Positions 1-7,028 of a stretch of 12,816 nucleotides of DNA are shown in pieces; position 1 is the stretch's first letter; each line of letters opens with the position of its first letter. The notes under the pieces were generated by a model that had not been told where the DNA came from, ran no database searches, and was given only the letters and a program-made list of their open reading frames with translations. The translations under genes were made by a program, and so were the position numbers. Source of the stretch: DATCYZ01 sp036526195 (GTDB taxonomy: Bacteria; Pseudomonadota; Gammaproteobacteria; Burkholderiales; SG8-39); the NCBI GenBank assembly GCA_036526195.1, contig DATCYZ010000012.1:1-12816 (forward strand), given 5' to 3'.

Positions 1-128
1 CGAGCGTGGGCTACTCGATGTGGTTCAACAAGTTTGCGCTGCTCGGAAAGTTTCCCAGGTTCAGCGCCTGGCTCGACGCGAGCGTCAACCGCCCGGCGGC
101 GAAGGAGGCGCGCAAGCTGCGCGAATAG
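1..128 (+). CDS. Probable glutathione S-transferase, C-terminal end only
   Basis: Partial gene entering from the left edge. The frame that ends at the TAG at 126-128 is open back to base 3 and encodes about 41 residues. The segment reads as a helical C-terminal tail with a KFPRFSAWLDASVNRPAAKEA core. A hydrophobic 'fP.f.aWl......RPA..kA' pattern is typical of the last helices of cytosolic glutathione S-transferases, where an Arg-Pro-Ala precedes the end. The glutathione-binding thioredoxin-like N-terminal domain lies outside the window, so neither the class nor the substrate can be judged. The gene converges on the PuuE-like gene with 70 bases between stop codons. It could be another small all-helical protein; the call rests on this short tail only. 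Confidence 0.55.
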   Translation, partial: SVGYSMWFNKFALLGKFPRFSAWLDASVNRPAAKEARKLRE

Positions 129-177
129 GCGCGCTCGAGCATTCAACCGCGGCCGCGACGTCGGCTTCGTTCGCTGC

Positions 178-193
178 GCCGCCTTTGGGCGGC
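178..193. terminator. GC hairpin between convergent genes, possible bidirectional terminator
   Basis: A perfect 6-bp stem, GCCGCC / GGCGGC, with a TTTG loop lies between the GST-like stop (128) and the PuuE-like stop (199). Its place between two converging genes suits a bidirectional transcription stop. There is no run of T on either side, so it is not a textbook intrinsic terminator. In such GC-rich DNA a stem of this size can also arise by chance. Confidence 0.35.
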
Positions 194-198
194 ATCGG

Positions 199-1137
199 CT
201 ACTCGTTCAATCCCTTCCCAGGATACGGATGCGTCTTGATCCAGTGCCGCGCGATGTCCACGCGTCGCGTAATCCAGACGCCCTCGTGCTTCATGAGATG
301 GTCGAGCAGGCGCTCCAGAGCCGCGGCGCGCGCCGGATGACCGATCATGCGCATGTGCAGCCCGACTGACATCATCTTCGGTTGCCTGGCGCCTTCACGG
401 TACAGCATATCGAACGCATCCCTCACGAACGCGAACCACTGGTCCGAGTTGCTGAGCCAGGCGGCGAACTTGCCGTCGTTGTGGGTAAGCGAGTAGGGCA
501 CGACGAGGTGCGGCTTGCCCTTGACCGTCCGCCAATACGGCAGCTCGTCATTGTAGGTATCGGAGTCGTACAGAAAGCCGCCCTCCTCGACCACGAGCTC
601 GCGCGTGTTCACGCTCGGGCCGTACCGGCAGTACCAGCCGAGCGGTCGCTCGCCGAGGGTCTGCTCGAAGGATCGAACGGCCTTGCGGATGTGCTCCCGT
701 TCTTCCTCCCGCGAAAGCTCGAAGTGCTTGATCCAGCGCCAGCCGTGGCTGCACACATCGAAGCCGGATTTCTTGATCGCGTCCGCCGCCAGCCGATTGC
801 GCTCGAGCGCGAGTGCGCAACCGAAGACGGTCGCCGGCAGCCGGCGCTCCTCAAACAACCGCATCACGCGCCAGAATCCCACGCGGCTGCCATACTCGAA
901 CATGCCCTCCGCGGCGAGATCGCGCCCTTTCACGCCCTGCCCTATGTTGTGCGTTTCGGTCAGCCCGTTCTCGCTATAGCCTTCCCCGTCCTGCACCGAA
1001 GGCTCCGATCCTTCCTCGTAGTTCATCACCAAGTTGACCGCGAGCCGCGCACCGTCGGGCCACCGCGGATCGGGCGGGTTCGGGCCGTAACCGACCAGGT
1101 CGCGATCGTATCTTCCGCTCATCGAACTTTCGGGCAC
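199..1137 (-). CDS. puuE: PuuE-type allantoinase / polysaccharide deacetylase family protein
   Basis: The 312-residue protein has the usual length for PuuE. PuuE is an allantoinase recruited from the polysaccharide deacetylase fold that opens the hydantoin ring of S-allantoin to allantoate in the cytoplasm. Visible family features are the N-terminal RDLVGYGPNPPDPRWPDGAR (about residues 12-31), NYEEGSE (39-45), SHGWRW (130-135), NTRELVVEEGGFLYDSD (177-193) and SVGLHMRMIGHPAR (257-270). There is no signal peptide, which argues against a cell-wall deacetylase. The GTG at 1137 is chosen because AGGAGG lies 6 bases before it; the ATG at 1122 would be 21 bases away. It is the last gene of a minus-strand operon, 27 bases after the AllA-family gene, and that pairing supports a ureide role. 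The active-site segment reads GWYCRYGPSVNTR, which from memory differs from the GWYtGR.S.NTR type of characterised PuuE, so the true substrate may be an allantoin-like compound. Confidence 0.82.
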   Translation of the reverse strand: MPESSMSGRYDRDLVGYGPNPPDPRWPDGARLAVNLVMNYEEGSEPSVQDGEGYSENGLTETHNIGQGVKGRDLAAEGMFEYGSRVGFWRVMRLFEERRLPATVFGCALALERNRLAADAIKKSGFDVCSHGWRWIKHFELSREEEREHIRKAVRSFEQTLGERPLGWYCRYGPSVNTRELVVEEGGFLYDSDTYNDELPYWRTVKGKPHLVVPYSLTHNDGKFAAWLSNSDQWFAFVRDAFDMLYREGARQPKMMSVGLHMRMIGHPARAAALERLLDHLMKHEGVWITRRVDIARHWIKTHPYPGKGLNE

Positions 1138-1143
1138 GAATCT

Positions 1144-1149
1144 CCTCCT
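1144..1149 (-). promoter_or_regulatory. Ribosome binding site deciding the GTG start of the PuuE-like gene
   Basis: The plus-strand CCTCCT reads AGGAGG on the coding strand, 6 bases before the GTG at 1137. This perfect Shine-Dalgarno sequence at ideal spacing favours GTG over the in-frame ATG five codons downstream. Confidence 0.75.
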
Positions 1150-1164
1150 CGCTGTGTCGATCGC

Positions 1165-1644
1165 TCAGGCGGGAACCTGGACCGTGAACGGCGCTGCGAG
1201 CTGCCGAAACTCCTCATCGCTGCTGGTGCCGTCGCGCCACATGAAGATCGCGAAGCACGCGGGGCGATCGAGCGCCGTGAATCCATGATGCCACGTTCCC
1301 ATGTGATACGTCACGCCTTGCCCGGGGCCCGCCACGAATGCGAGCGCGCGAGACGGGTCTGGCCCGCCGTCAGCCCCGTACGGGGCGACCACGACGAGCC
1401 ATCGCGAAACATCCAGTGGCATGAAGCTCTGCGAGGAGAACTCGTGGCGCTCCAGCACCGTCGCCCGCAGCGGGAGCGCCGCCAGCGGCCGGGCGTGCGT
1501 GACCGCCAAGCTCGGCCGAGCGCCGGCGCGGCCGTTCTTTAATCCCTTCTCGAAGTAGATGCGCCCGGGCTCCGTCGGCGGAGCCAGCACGTCACCGAAC
1601 GGTGCGAAAGCTTCGGCGGTGAGCGGCTGCGCGATGATCTGCAT
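1165..1644 (-). CDS. allA: Ureidoglycolate lyase (AllA family)
   Basis: The 159-residue protein matches the family length (about 160). AllA enzymes split (S)-ureidoglycolate into glyoxylate and urea, the last step of the ureide branch of purine breakdown; they are cytoplasmic cupin-like proteins. The sequence opens with QPLTAEAFAPFGDVL (6-20), the typical family start, then shows ERHEFSSQSFMPL (65-77), RWLVVVAP (81-88) and the YHMGTWHHGFTAL segment (113-125), whose histidines suit metal or substrate binding. The ATG at 1644 is chosen because AGGAGG lies 4 bases upstream and the family homology begins right there. The reading frame stays open further upstream, but that extension only mirrors the neighbouring gene. 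It is the middle gene of the operon, 68 bases after the SelA-like gene and 27 before the PuuE-like gene. No allantoate-hydrolysing enzyme, which would link the two, is visible. Confidence 0.88.
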   Translation of the reverse strand: MQIIAQPLTAEAFAPFGDVLAPPTEPGRIYFEKGLKNGRAGARPSLAVTHARPLAALPLRATVLERHEFSSQSFMPLDVSRWLVVVAPYGADGGPDPSRALAFVAGPGQGVTYHMGTWHHGFTALDRPACFAIFMWRDGTSSDEEFRQLAAPFTVQVPA

Positions 1645-1712
1645 GGTTCCTCCTGCTGGTTTCGATAATTCCAGGGGCTGCGGAAGATTAAACCCGGCCT
1701 CGATCGCCGCGT

Positions 1713-2921
1713 TCAGCGGGCGAACACGCGGCGCAGCGCCGCCACCACCGCGGCATCGTCCTCTGGCGGCAACGCCTGCAGGTCGACAATCAGGGTGCCC
1801 CGCGCCGCGAGCCGCTCTGACAGGTGCACCGGCGGGTCGCCCTCCTGCAGGCGCCGGCTCAGCGCCAGCGCGTCGGACCCGGCGACGGCTGCATCGATCT
1901 GCAGGTGCAGGTGCGGCACGCGGCCGGCCTCTCGCGCCGGCAGCACGCGGGTGCGCAGACTCTTCGGGGCGCCGAGCTGCGCCTCGATGCGCCTCAGTCT
2001 TTCCTCCAGTACGCCGTTGGCGGCCTCGTCGTCGGCCGCGGCAAAGTGCTCGAGCGCGGTGAGCAGGCCGACGATCTCCTCCTTGCCGACCTTGAAGCCA
2101 CGACCAAGGCCGTGATGCGGTACGCCCTTGAGCGCCGCGCGGTCGATCAGTCCGGGCGGTGCCCAGGTGGCCGGCGACACGTCCATGTCGAGCTGCTGCA
2201 CCAGAGCCGCGCCGACCAGCTCGCGACGCCCTGCCAGGATGCCCGATGCCTGCGGCCCACCGATCGCCTTGCCGCCGGAGAACGCCACCAGGTCGGCGCC
2301 CAGCTCGAAGAAACGGCGCAGGTTGCGCTTCGGCGGCAGCTGCGCCGCCCCATCCACGATCACCGGCAAGCCGTGCAGCTTGCATACCGACACCACCAGC
2401 GCGAGCTCGTCGACATGTTCCGGATCGCCGGAGAACGCGAAGGCGGCGCTGAGCGGCGTGATCGCTGCCTCGATCTCCCAGGCCTCGAGACCGCGCACGC
2501 CGGCGCCGGTGCCGCGGTCGTTGTGCCCGATGTCGACCAGCCTTGCGCCGGCGGCGCTCAGCGCGTGCGCGTAGCCGGTACGATGCGTGCGCGGGATCAG
2601 GATCTCGTGCGGGAACGCCTCGGCGTGCGGCAGCGCCGCCATGCGCGCGATGTCCCAGCGCGTCATGCTGGCCGCGGCGGCCAGCGTCAACGCCGCGGCC
2701 GCACCGCAGGTCACCATCCCCGCCTCGGCGCCGGTGACGCGCTCGATGGTGCGGCTGGCGGCGGCCTGCAACTCGGCCATGTCGACCGAATGCCGCGCGG
2801 CGGCCGCCATCGCCGCGCTCACTCCGGGTGCCATCAGTTTCCCGCCCAGGCGCGTCAGGGTGCCCGCGGCGTTGAGTCGGCGCCGCACGCCGAGCGCCGC
2901 ATAGATGTCGCCGTTCCCCAT
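1713..2921 (-). CDS. SelA-like PLP-dependent enzyme (COG1921 group)
   Basis: The 402-residue protein is of the fold-type I PLP family that includes L-seryl-tRNA(Sec) selenium transferase and D-glucosaminate-6-phosphate ammonia-lyase. Visible marks are RRLNAAGTLTRLGG near the start (14-27), a glycine/alanine-rich cofactor loop TCGAAAALTLAAAA (71-84), VDGAAQLPP with the pyridine-facing Asp190, FSGGKAIGGPQASG (214-227) with the probable PLP lysine K218, and GRGFKVGKEEIVGLLTALE (273-291), a SelA-group signature. The long N-terminal tRNA-binding part of true SelA is absent. The protein is also shorter than SelA (about 460), so a catabolic lyase, racemase or transaminase-like role is likelier than selenocysteine synthesis. 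The ATG at 2921 has GAGAGAGG about 7 bases upstream. It is the first gene of the operon with the AllA and PuuE-like genes and diverges from hyuB. The substrate cannot be read from the sequence. Confidence 0.8.
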   Translation of the reverse strand: MGNGDIYAALGVRRRLNAAGTLTRLGGKLMAPGVSAAMAAAARHSVDMAELQAAASRTIERVTGAEAGMVTCGAAAALTLAAAASMTRWDIARMAALPHAEAFPHEILIPRTHRTGYAHALSAAGARLVDIGHNDRGTGAGVRGLEAWEIEAAITPLSAAFAFSGDPEHVDELALVVSVCKLHGLPVIVDGAAQLPPKRNLRRFFELGADLVAFSGGKAIGGPQASGILAGRRELVGAALVQQLDMDVSPATWAPPGLIDRAALKGVPHHGLGRGFKVGKEEIVGLLTALEHFAAADDEAANGVLEERLRRIEAQLGAPKSLRTRVLPAREAGRVPHLHLQIDAAVAGSDALALSRRLQEGDPPVHLSERLAARGTLIVDLQALPPEDDAAVVAALRRVFAR

Positions 2922-2945
2922 AGTTGAACCTCTCTCCCGGGAATC

Positions 2946-2979
2946 GCTCTCGATTGCTAAGATTGCCCCTCCCGAGAGC
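2946..2979. promoter_or_regulatory. Inverted repeat in divergent control region, possible operator
   Basis: The 80 bases between the start codons of the SelA-like gene (2921) and hyuB (3002) must hold both promoters. Within them GCTCTCG at 2946-2952 is perfectly inverted as CGAGAGC at 2973-2979, with 20 bases between. Inside this lies a direct repeat GATTGC-TAA-GATTGC (2952-2957 and 2961-2966). A second short inverted repeat, AATCG-CTCT-CGATT, lies at 2942-2955. The patch is more AT-rich than its surroundings. Such an arrangement suits a dimeric regulator serving both operons. No convincing -35/-10 pair was seen for either direction, and no regulator gene is present. Confidence 0.35.
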
Positions 2980-3001
2980 TTACGACGATTCCGACCCGTG
3001 T

Positions 3002-4834
3002 ATGAATGACAACTCCGTGCAGGGCTCTGCTGCAAGTGCGCCCGAGGTCCGCGATCCGATCGTCTTCGAGCTGTTCAAGAACGCCATCTTCTCGATCGCC
3101 GACGAAATGGCGCTGACGATCTTCCGCACCACCTATTCGGGCGTGCTCAAGGACAACATGGATTATTCGACCGGCTTCGCCGATGCCGATGGCAAGCTGG
3201 TGGCACAAGGCCTGACGCTCCCCGGACACCTCGGATCGGTGCCCACGGCGATGCTCTCCATCATGCGGCACTTCCGCGACGACATGCATCCGGGCGACGT
3301 GTTCATCATGAACGACCCGTTCGACGGCGGCATGCACCTGCCCGACATCTTCGTGTTCAAGCCGCTGTATCACGAAGGCGAGCGCATTGCCTTCGCCTGC
3401 ACGGTGTGCCACCACGGCGATGTCGGCGGGCGGGTGGCGGGCTCCAACGCCTCCGACTCGACCGAAATCTACGCCGAGGGGCTGCGCATCCCGCCGCTCA
3501 AGCTCTACGTGAAGGGCGAGCCCAACCACACCCTGCTGTCGATCATCGAGAAGAACGTGCGTCTGCCGGTGCAGTTGTTCGGCGACCTGCGGGCGCAGCT
3601 CGCCGCGTGCCACATCGCCGAGAAGCAGTTCGCCGAGCTGGTGGCGCGTTACGGGCCGCAGCAGACGCGCTACTACATGAACGAGACCGTCGACTACGCC
3701 GAGCGCCTGACGCGCGCCGCGCTGGAGACGCTGCCCGACGGCGAGTGGAGCTTCGAGGACTGGATCGACGACGACGGCATCGACTACGGCAAGCCCATCC
3801 GGCTGTTCGTCACCCTGCGCAAACGCGGCGGGCACATGGTGGTCGACTGGACCGGCACCGCGCCGCAAGTAAAGGGCGCGATCAACAACACCCTGTCGTT
3901 CACCAAGGCGGCGTCCTATACCGGCGTGCGATCGGTGCTGCCGCAGGGCATCCCGAACAACGAAGGCGTGTTTCGCGCCATCGAGGTGATCTGCCCGCCG
4001 GGCACGGTCGGCAACGGCGTGCTGCCCGCGGCGTGCGCGGCGCGCGGCCTGACCGGTTTTCGCATGACCGACTGCATGTTTGGCGCGCTCGCCATGATGC
4101 TGCCGGAGCGGGTCAAGGCCGCGGGCGACGGCGGCAACACCGGCATCTCGATCGGCGGCTACTATGCCGATCGCAAGCCCTTCGTGTACGTGGATTTCAC
4201 CTGCGGCGCCTGGGGCGCGCGCCCCTGGGCCGACGGCCTGGACGGCAATTCGCACATGTTCGCCAACATGGCCTCGCACTCGATCGAAGTCACCGAGCTG
4301 GAGCACCCGATCCAGCTGCTCGCCTACGAGTTCGTGGCCGACAAGGCCGGCGCCGGAAAGTACCGCGGCGGCGTGCCGTTCCGGCGCGACTACCGCTTCC
4401 TCGAAACCGAAGGCATCCTGCAGGTGCGCTCCGACCGTCGCGATCATCGGCCCTTCGGCCTGTACGGCGGCAGCCCGGGCGCGCCGTCCGAAAACTACTT
4501 CAACCCCGACGCCGAGAACCGCGCGCTGCCGGGCAAATTCACCATGACCGTCAGCAAAGGCGACGTGCTGCGCCACGTGCTGGCCGGCGCCGGCGGCTGG
4601 GGCGATCCGCTCGAGCGTGACCCGGGCGCGGTGTTGCGCGACGTGCGCAACGAGCTGCTGTCCCCGGCCAAGGCGCGCGCCGATTACGGCGTGGTCGTCG
4701 ACACCCAGCGCTGGGCGATCGACGCTGTCGCGTCCGAGCGCGAACGCGCCCGCATTCGCGCCGCGAGAGGCTGGCGCGAGGCGCCCGCAGTGCAGCGCCA
4801 CGATCCGTTGCCCGCCGCGCGGTCGAAAGCCTAG
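3002..4834 (+). CDS. hyuB: Hydantoinase B / oxoprolinase-type subunit
   Basis: The 610-residue protein is the B subunit of an ATP-dependent cyclic-amide hydrolase (N-methylhydantoinase/5-oxoprolinase) or of a related carboxylase, working in the cytoplasm with HyuA. Family marks along the chain are DPIVFELFKNAIFSIADEM (18-36), NDPFDGGMHLPDI (104-116), HHGDVGGRVAGS (137-148), EIYAEGLRIPPLKLY (155-169), GDLRAQLAA (194-202) and, near the end, GGWGDPLERDP followed by YGVVVD. The ATG at 3002 is preferred: a TTG-started extension to 2924 would run across the divergent promoter region, and family homology begins near residue 18. No clear ribosome site precedes 3002, so translation may be leaderless or use a weak site. 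hyuA follows after 66 bases. The true substrate (hydantoin, N-methylhydantoin, 5-oxoproline or another cyclic imide) is unknown; carboxylase relatives share this fold. Confidence 0.93.
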   Translation: MNDNSVQGSAASAPEVRDPIVFELFKNAIFSIADEMALTIFRTTYSGVLKDNMDYSTGFADADGKLVAQGLTLPGHLGSVPTAMLSIMRHFRDDMHPGDVFIMNDPFDGGMHLPDIFVFKPLYHEGERIAFACTVCHHGDVGGRVAGSNASDSTEIYAEGLRIPPLKLYVKGEPNHTLLSIIEKNVRLPVQLFGDLRAQLAACHIAEKQFAELVARYGPQQTRYYMNETVDYAERLTRAALETLPDGEWSFEDWIDDDGIDYGKPIRLFVTLRKRGGHMVVDWTGTAPQVKGAINNTLSFTKAASYTGVRSVLPQGIPNNEGVFRAIEVICPPGTVGNGVLPAACAARGLTGFRMTDCMFGALAMMLPERVKAAGDGGNTGISIGGYYADRKPFVYVDFTCGAWGARPWADGLDGNSHMFANMASHSIEVTELEHPIQLLAYEFVADKAGAGKYRGGVPFRRDYRFLETEGILQVRSDRRDHRPFGLYGGSPGAPSENYFNPDAENRALPGKFTMTVSKGDVLRHVLAGAGGWGDPLERDPGAVLRDVRNELLSPAKARADYGVVVDTQRWAIDAVASERERARIRAARGWREAPAVQRHDPLPAARSKA

Positions 4835-4900
4835 GCCCCGGATCGCCTGCGCCCGGCGCACCGCCTGCCCCGGGTCTCCACTCACTCACCACGCAAGGGC

Positions 4901-7000
4901 ATGAGCGCAATCATCACCTACCGCGCCGGCGTCGACATCGGCGGCACTTTTACCGACATCGTGCTGCTCGGCGCGGACGGCACCCTCCATACCAAGAAGA
5001 TCTCCTCGAGCGTGGAGAACTACGCGCGCGCCATCGTCGAAGGACTTGGCGAGGTGTTCGCCGAGGCCGGGCTGCGGGGCAATCTGGTCGAGGAGATCCG
5101 CCACGGCACCACGGTCGCCTCGAATGCGATCCTCGAGCACAAGGGCGCGCGCGTCGGGCTGATCACCACGCGCGGCTTTCGCGACGTGCTCGAGATCCGC
5201 ACGCTGCGCATGCCGCGGCTCTACGACATCGGCTGGAGCAAGCCCGCGCCGCTGGTGGAGCGCTACCTGCGAAAAGTGGTCGACGAGCGCATCGACGCGC
5301 GCGGCAGGATCGAGCGCGCGCTCGACGCCGGCGAGGCCGAAAGGGTGGTCGACGCACTGCTCGCCGAGAAAGTCGAGGCGATCGCGGTGTGCCTGCTGCA
5401 CTCCTTCACCAACCCCGTGCACGAGCAGCGGATCGCCGAGATCATCCGGCGCAAGGCGCCCGGCCTGCCGACCAGCATCTCCAGCGAGGTGCTGCCCGAG
5501 ATCAAGGAATACGAGCGCACCTCGACCACCGTCGTCAACGCCTACGTCATCCCGATCGTGGCGCGCTACCTGCGCGCGCTGCGCAAGGGTCTCGACGAGG
5601 CGGGCATCGAGGCCGGCCTGCTGCTGATGCAATCCAACGGCGGGCTGACCACCGACGCGGCCGCCGCCGAGCGGCCGATGAACATCATCGAATCGGGTCC
5701 CGCCGGCGGCGTGGTCGGCGCGCAGGCGCTGGCGCGCGCCGGCCGCGTGGGCAAATTGATTACCTTCGATATGGGCGGCACCACGGCCAAGACCTCGATG
5801 GTCGAGGACGGCGAGGTGCTGCGCACCGCCGAGTATTCGGTGGGCGCGGGCATCATGATCGGCTCGCGTCTGCTTACCGGCGCCGGCTATACGCTCAAGG
5901 TCCCGGCCATCGATCTGGCCGAAGTGGGCGCCGGCGGCGGCTCGCACGTCTGGATCGACCGCGGCGGCGCGCTGCAGATCGGCCCGGAGAGCGCCGGCGC
6001 TCTGCCCGGCCCGGTGTGCTACGACAAGGGCGGCACGGTGCCCACCGTGACCGATGCCAACGTGCTGCTGGGCTACATCAATCCGACGCACCTGGTGGGC
6101 GGTGCGCTGAAGCTGAATGCCGACCGCGCGCGGCTCGTGTTCCAGCGCGAGATCGCCGACGCGCTCGGCATGAGCATCGAGCAGGCGGCCTTTGGCGCGC
6201 ACCAGATCGCCGCCTCCAACATGATCCGCGCCATCAAGGCCGTCTCGACCGAGCGCGGGCGCGACCCGCGCGAGTTCGCGCTGTTCGCCTTCGGCGGCAA
6301 CGGGCCGCTGTTCGCCTGCGGCATGGCGGCGGCGCTGGGCATGAAGCGCATCGTCGTGCCGCCCTCGGCGGGCCTGTTCTCATCCTTCGGCCTGCTGTAC
6401 GCCGACGTCGAGCACCACTACTCGCGCACCCTGCGGCGGCTGCTGCGCAGTGCCGAGCTCGACGAGGTGCAGCGCGCCTGGAACGCGCTCGCCGAGCAGG
6501 CCCTGGCGCAGCTCGCCGCCGAGGGCTTCAGCGGCGCCAGGGCGCGGCTGCGCCGCTCGGCCGCGCTGCACTATCACGGCCAGAGCTTCGATCTGACCGT
6601 GCCGGTGCCCGATGGCCCGCTCGACGCGGCCATGGCAGCGTACCTCGAAGAGGCTTTCGGCCAGGAGCACGAGAAGACCTACGGCCATCGCGCGAGCGCC
6701 GACGAGCCGGTCGAGCTGGTGTCGATCCAGGTGGTCGGCCTGGGCGTGCGCGAGGACGCCGGCGTGCCGCAGCGCGTGCGTCCGAGCCGTGCCGAGCCCG
6801 CGGCCGCGGCACCGCGTTCGGCCTATTTCGGCAGCGAGCTCGGCTGGGTGAAATCGCCGATCCTGCGGCGCTCGGACCTGTCCGCGCCGCGCCCCGGCCC
6901 GCTGATCATCGAGGAGTACGACGCCACCTGCGTGATTCCGCCCGGCGCGCGCGCCAGCCTCGACGCGGGCGGCAATATCATCATCGAGCTCGGCGCGTAA
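4901..7000 (+). CDS. hyuA: Hydantoinase A / oxoprolinase-type subunit (ATP-binding)
   Basis: The 699-residue protein has the usual HyuA length. It is the ATP-using partner of HyuB: it belongs to the ASKHA-like fold and is thought to activate the cyclic amide by phosphorylation before hydrolysis. Motifs are the N-terminal phosphate loop GVDIGGTFTD (10-19), RHGTTVASNAILE (67-79), SNGGL (245-249), ESGPAGGVVGA (264-274), the second nucleotide loop FDMGGTTAKTS (289-299), VGAGGGS (342-348), GPESAGALPGP (361-371), TDANVLLG (384-391) and FGGNGPLFA (464-472). The chain closes with PGPLIIEEYDATCVIPPG, a typical C-terminal beta segment. The ATG at 4901 lies just before the first conserved strand; only a poor AAGGG sits next to it, so coupling to hyuB is likely. 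The order B then A is the reverse of the more familiar A-B order. It converges on dctM with 28 bases between stops. Confidence 0.94.
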   Translation: MSAIITYRAGVDIGGTFTDIVLLGADGTLHTKKISSSVENYARAIVEGLGEVFAEAGLRGNLVEEIRHGTTVASNAILEHKGARVGLITTRGFRDVLEIRTLRMPRLYDIGWSKPAPLVERYLRKVVDERIDARGRIERALDAGEAERVVDALLAEKVEAIAVCLLHSFTNPVHEQRIAEIIRRKAPGLPTSISSEVLPEIKEYERTSTTVVNAYVIPIVARYLRALRKGLDEAGIEAGLLLMQSNGGLTTDAAAAERPMNIIESGPAGGVVGAQALARAGRVGKLITFDMGGTTAKTSMVEDGEVLRTAEYSVGAGIMIGSRLLTGAGYTLKVPAIDLAEVGAGGGSHVWIDRGGALQIGPESAGALPGPVCYDKGGTVPTVTDANVLLGYINPTHLVGGALKLNADRARLVFQREIADALGMSIEQAAFGAHQIAASNMIRAIKAVSTERGRDPREFALFAFGGNGPLFACGMAAALGMKRIVVPPSAGLFSSFGLLYADVEHHYSRTLRRLLRSAELDEVQRAWNALAEQALAQLAAEGFSGARARLRRSAALHYHGQSFDLTVPVPDGPLDAAMAAYLEEAFGQEHEKTYGHRASADEPVELVSIQVVGLGVREDAGVPQRVRPSRAEPAAAAPRSAYFGSELGWVKSPILRRSDLSAPRPGPLIIEEYDATCVIPPGARASLDAGGNIIIELGA

Positions 7001-7003
7001 CGA

Positions 7004-7026
7004 CCCGCGCGGCCGGCCGGCGCGCC
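7004..7026. terminator. Very GC-rich hairpin between convergent hyuA and dctM
   Basis: The 28 bases between the hyuA and dctM stop codons are almost pure G and C. They form a near-palindrome around GGCCGGCC: GCGCG-GCCGG pairs with CCGGC-GCGC, leaving one unpaired base. A strong stem at the meeting point of two operons could stop transcription in both directions. No T run follows on either strand, so this is tentative. Confidence 0.35.
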
Positions 7027-7028
7027 CG

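Noticed and set aside
382..1542. A 386-codon plus-strand open frame opposite the puuE-like and allA genes
   Set aside because: It runs across two well-supported minus-strand genes and has no domain character.
1645..2385. Upstream extension of the AllA-family gene
   Set aside because: The extra residues are an out-of-frame reading of the SelA-like gene on the same strand; the ribosome site and family homology start at 1644.
2957..4885. A 642-codon open frame on the minus strand opposite hyuB
   Set aside because: It mirrors hyuB codon by codon, is rich in Arg, His, Val and Gly as expected of an antisense shadow in GC-rich DNA, and shows no recognisable domain. hyuB itself is a clear family member.
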